Shown here: one piece after another, positions 4,990 through 5,024 of the stretch
How positions within the stretch are numbered: position 1 is the stretch's first letter
Layout: every line of letters starts with the position of its first letter
Assembly (NCBI GenBank): GCA_045541535.1
Contig: JAZQJG010000093.1
Location: 1-5,024, forward strand
Direction of reading: 5' to 3'
Source: Firm-08 sp045541535
GTDB lineage: Bacteria > Bacillota > Clostridia > Oscillospirales > QAKW01
DNA: 5,024 bases
Notes under the pieces: model-generated
Database searches by the model: none
Seen by the model: only the letters and a program-made list of their open reading frames with translations
What the model was told of the DNA's origin: nothing
Made by a program: the position numbers and the translations under genes

Positions 4990-5016
4990 AACACAAGGGG
5001 ACGGTTCTATTGTGTT
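4990..5016 (+). repeat. REP-like hairpin repeat, AACACAA stem type
   Basis: The last full unit has arms 4990-4996 and 5010-5016 around the same loop and is followed by TAAGGTCA at the window end. More units may lie beyond the window. Confidence 0.88.
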
Positions 5017-5024
5017 TAAGGTCA

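Noticed and set aside
4883..5016. Possible CRISPR array
   Set aside because: The repeated units touch or are separated by only 0-9 bases, no spacers of regular length exist, and half units are mixed in. This fits REP-like hairpins.

Overview
The window looks like an accessory region of a Clostridia-type Firmicute, probably a gut or rumen relative. This rests on strong AGGAGG ribosome binding sites with GTG/ATG starts, a consensus sigma-A promoter, long stem plus T-run terminators, an RHS/YD protein of Firmicutes style, and 'GGGGACGGTTCT' hairpin repeats of a kind I know from Clostridia. No rRNA, tRNA, CRISPR array or intact transposase is visible. Base composition is a mosaic: GC-rich up to about 1288, more AT-rich after it, and clearly AT-rich in the minus-strand genes, which suggests stepwise acquisition.

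Left part (1-2852, plus strand). Two hairpin repeats with the same loop but different stems (4-30 and 57-81) lie directly before, and supply the stop codon that closes off, an RHS-repeat reading frame (83-1936). That frame encodes YD repeats, the RHS core motif, an Ala/Val-rich hydrophobic stretch and a C-terminal tail of about 120 residues. Eleven bases later comes a membrane-anchored ankyrin-repeat protein (1948-2793), then a 17-bp-stem terminator. This is the layout of a polymorphic toxin and its immunity gene. Third-position base use changes abruptly at about 1289, at the RHS core motif, which marks a recombined toxin tip.

Middle (2876-3192, minus strand). A compact 63-codon gene for a basic winged-helix DNA-binding protein has an ideal ribosome binding site and its own terminator. 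A perfect 11-bp-arm palindrome plus T-run just upstream either ends the neighbouring operon, serves as an operator, or both.

Right part (3222-4666, minus strand). Three tightly packed genes read leftward from one consensus promoter: a four-helix membrane protein, a 69-residue single-pass protein and a 216-residue soluble protein. I cannot assign functions. The layout resembles a small defence, immunity or signalling cassette, but that is inference.

Right edge (4667-5024). Next to the promoter lie two direct repeats that could be regulator sites or the end of an IS21-like element. Then come AT-rich inverted repeats and a cluster of the same hairpin repeats seen at the left edge: three full units plus three tandem half units, all in one orientation. 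The window is therefore bracketed by the same repeat family.
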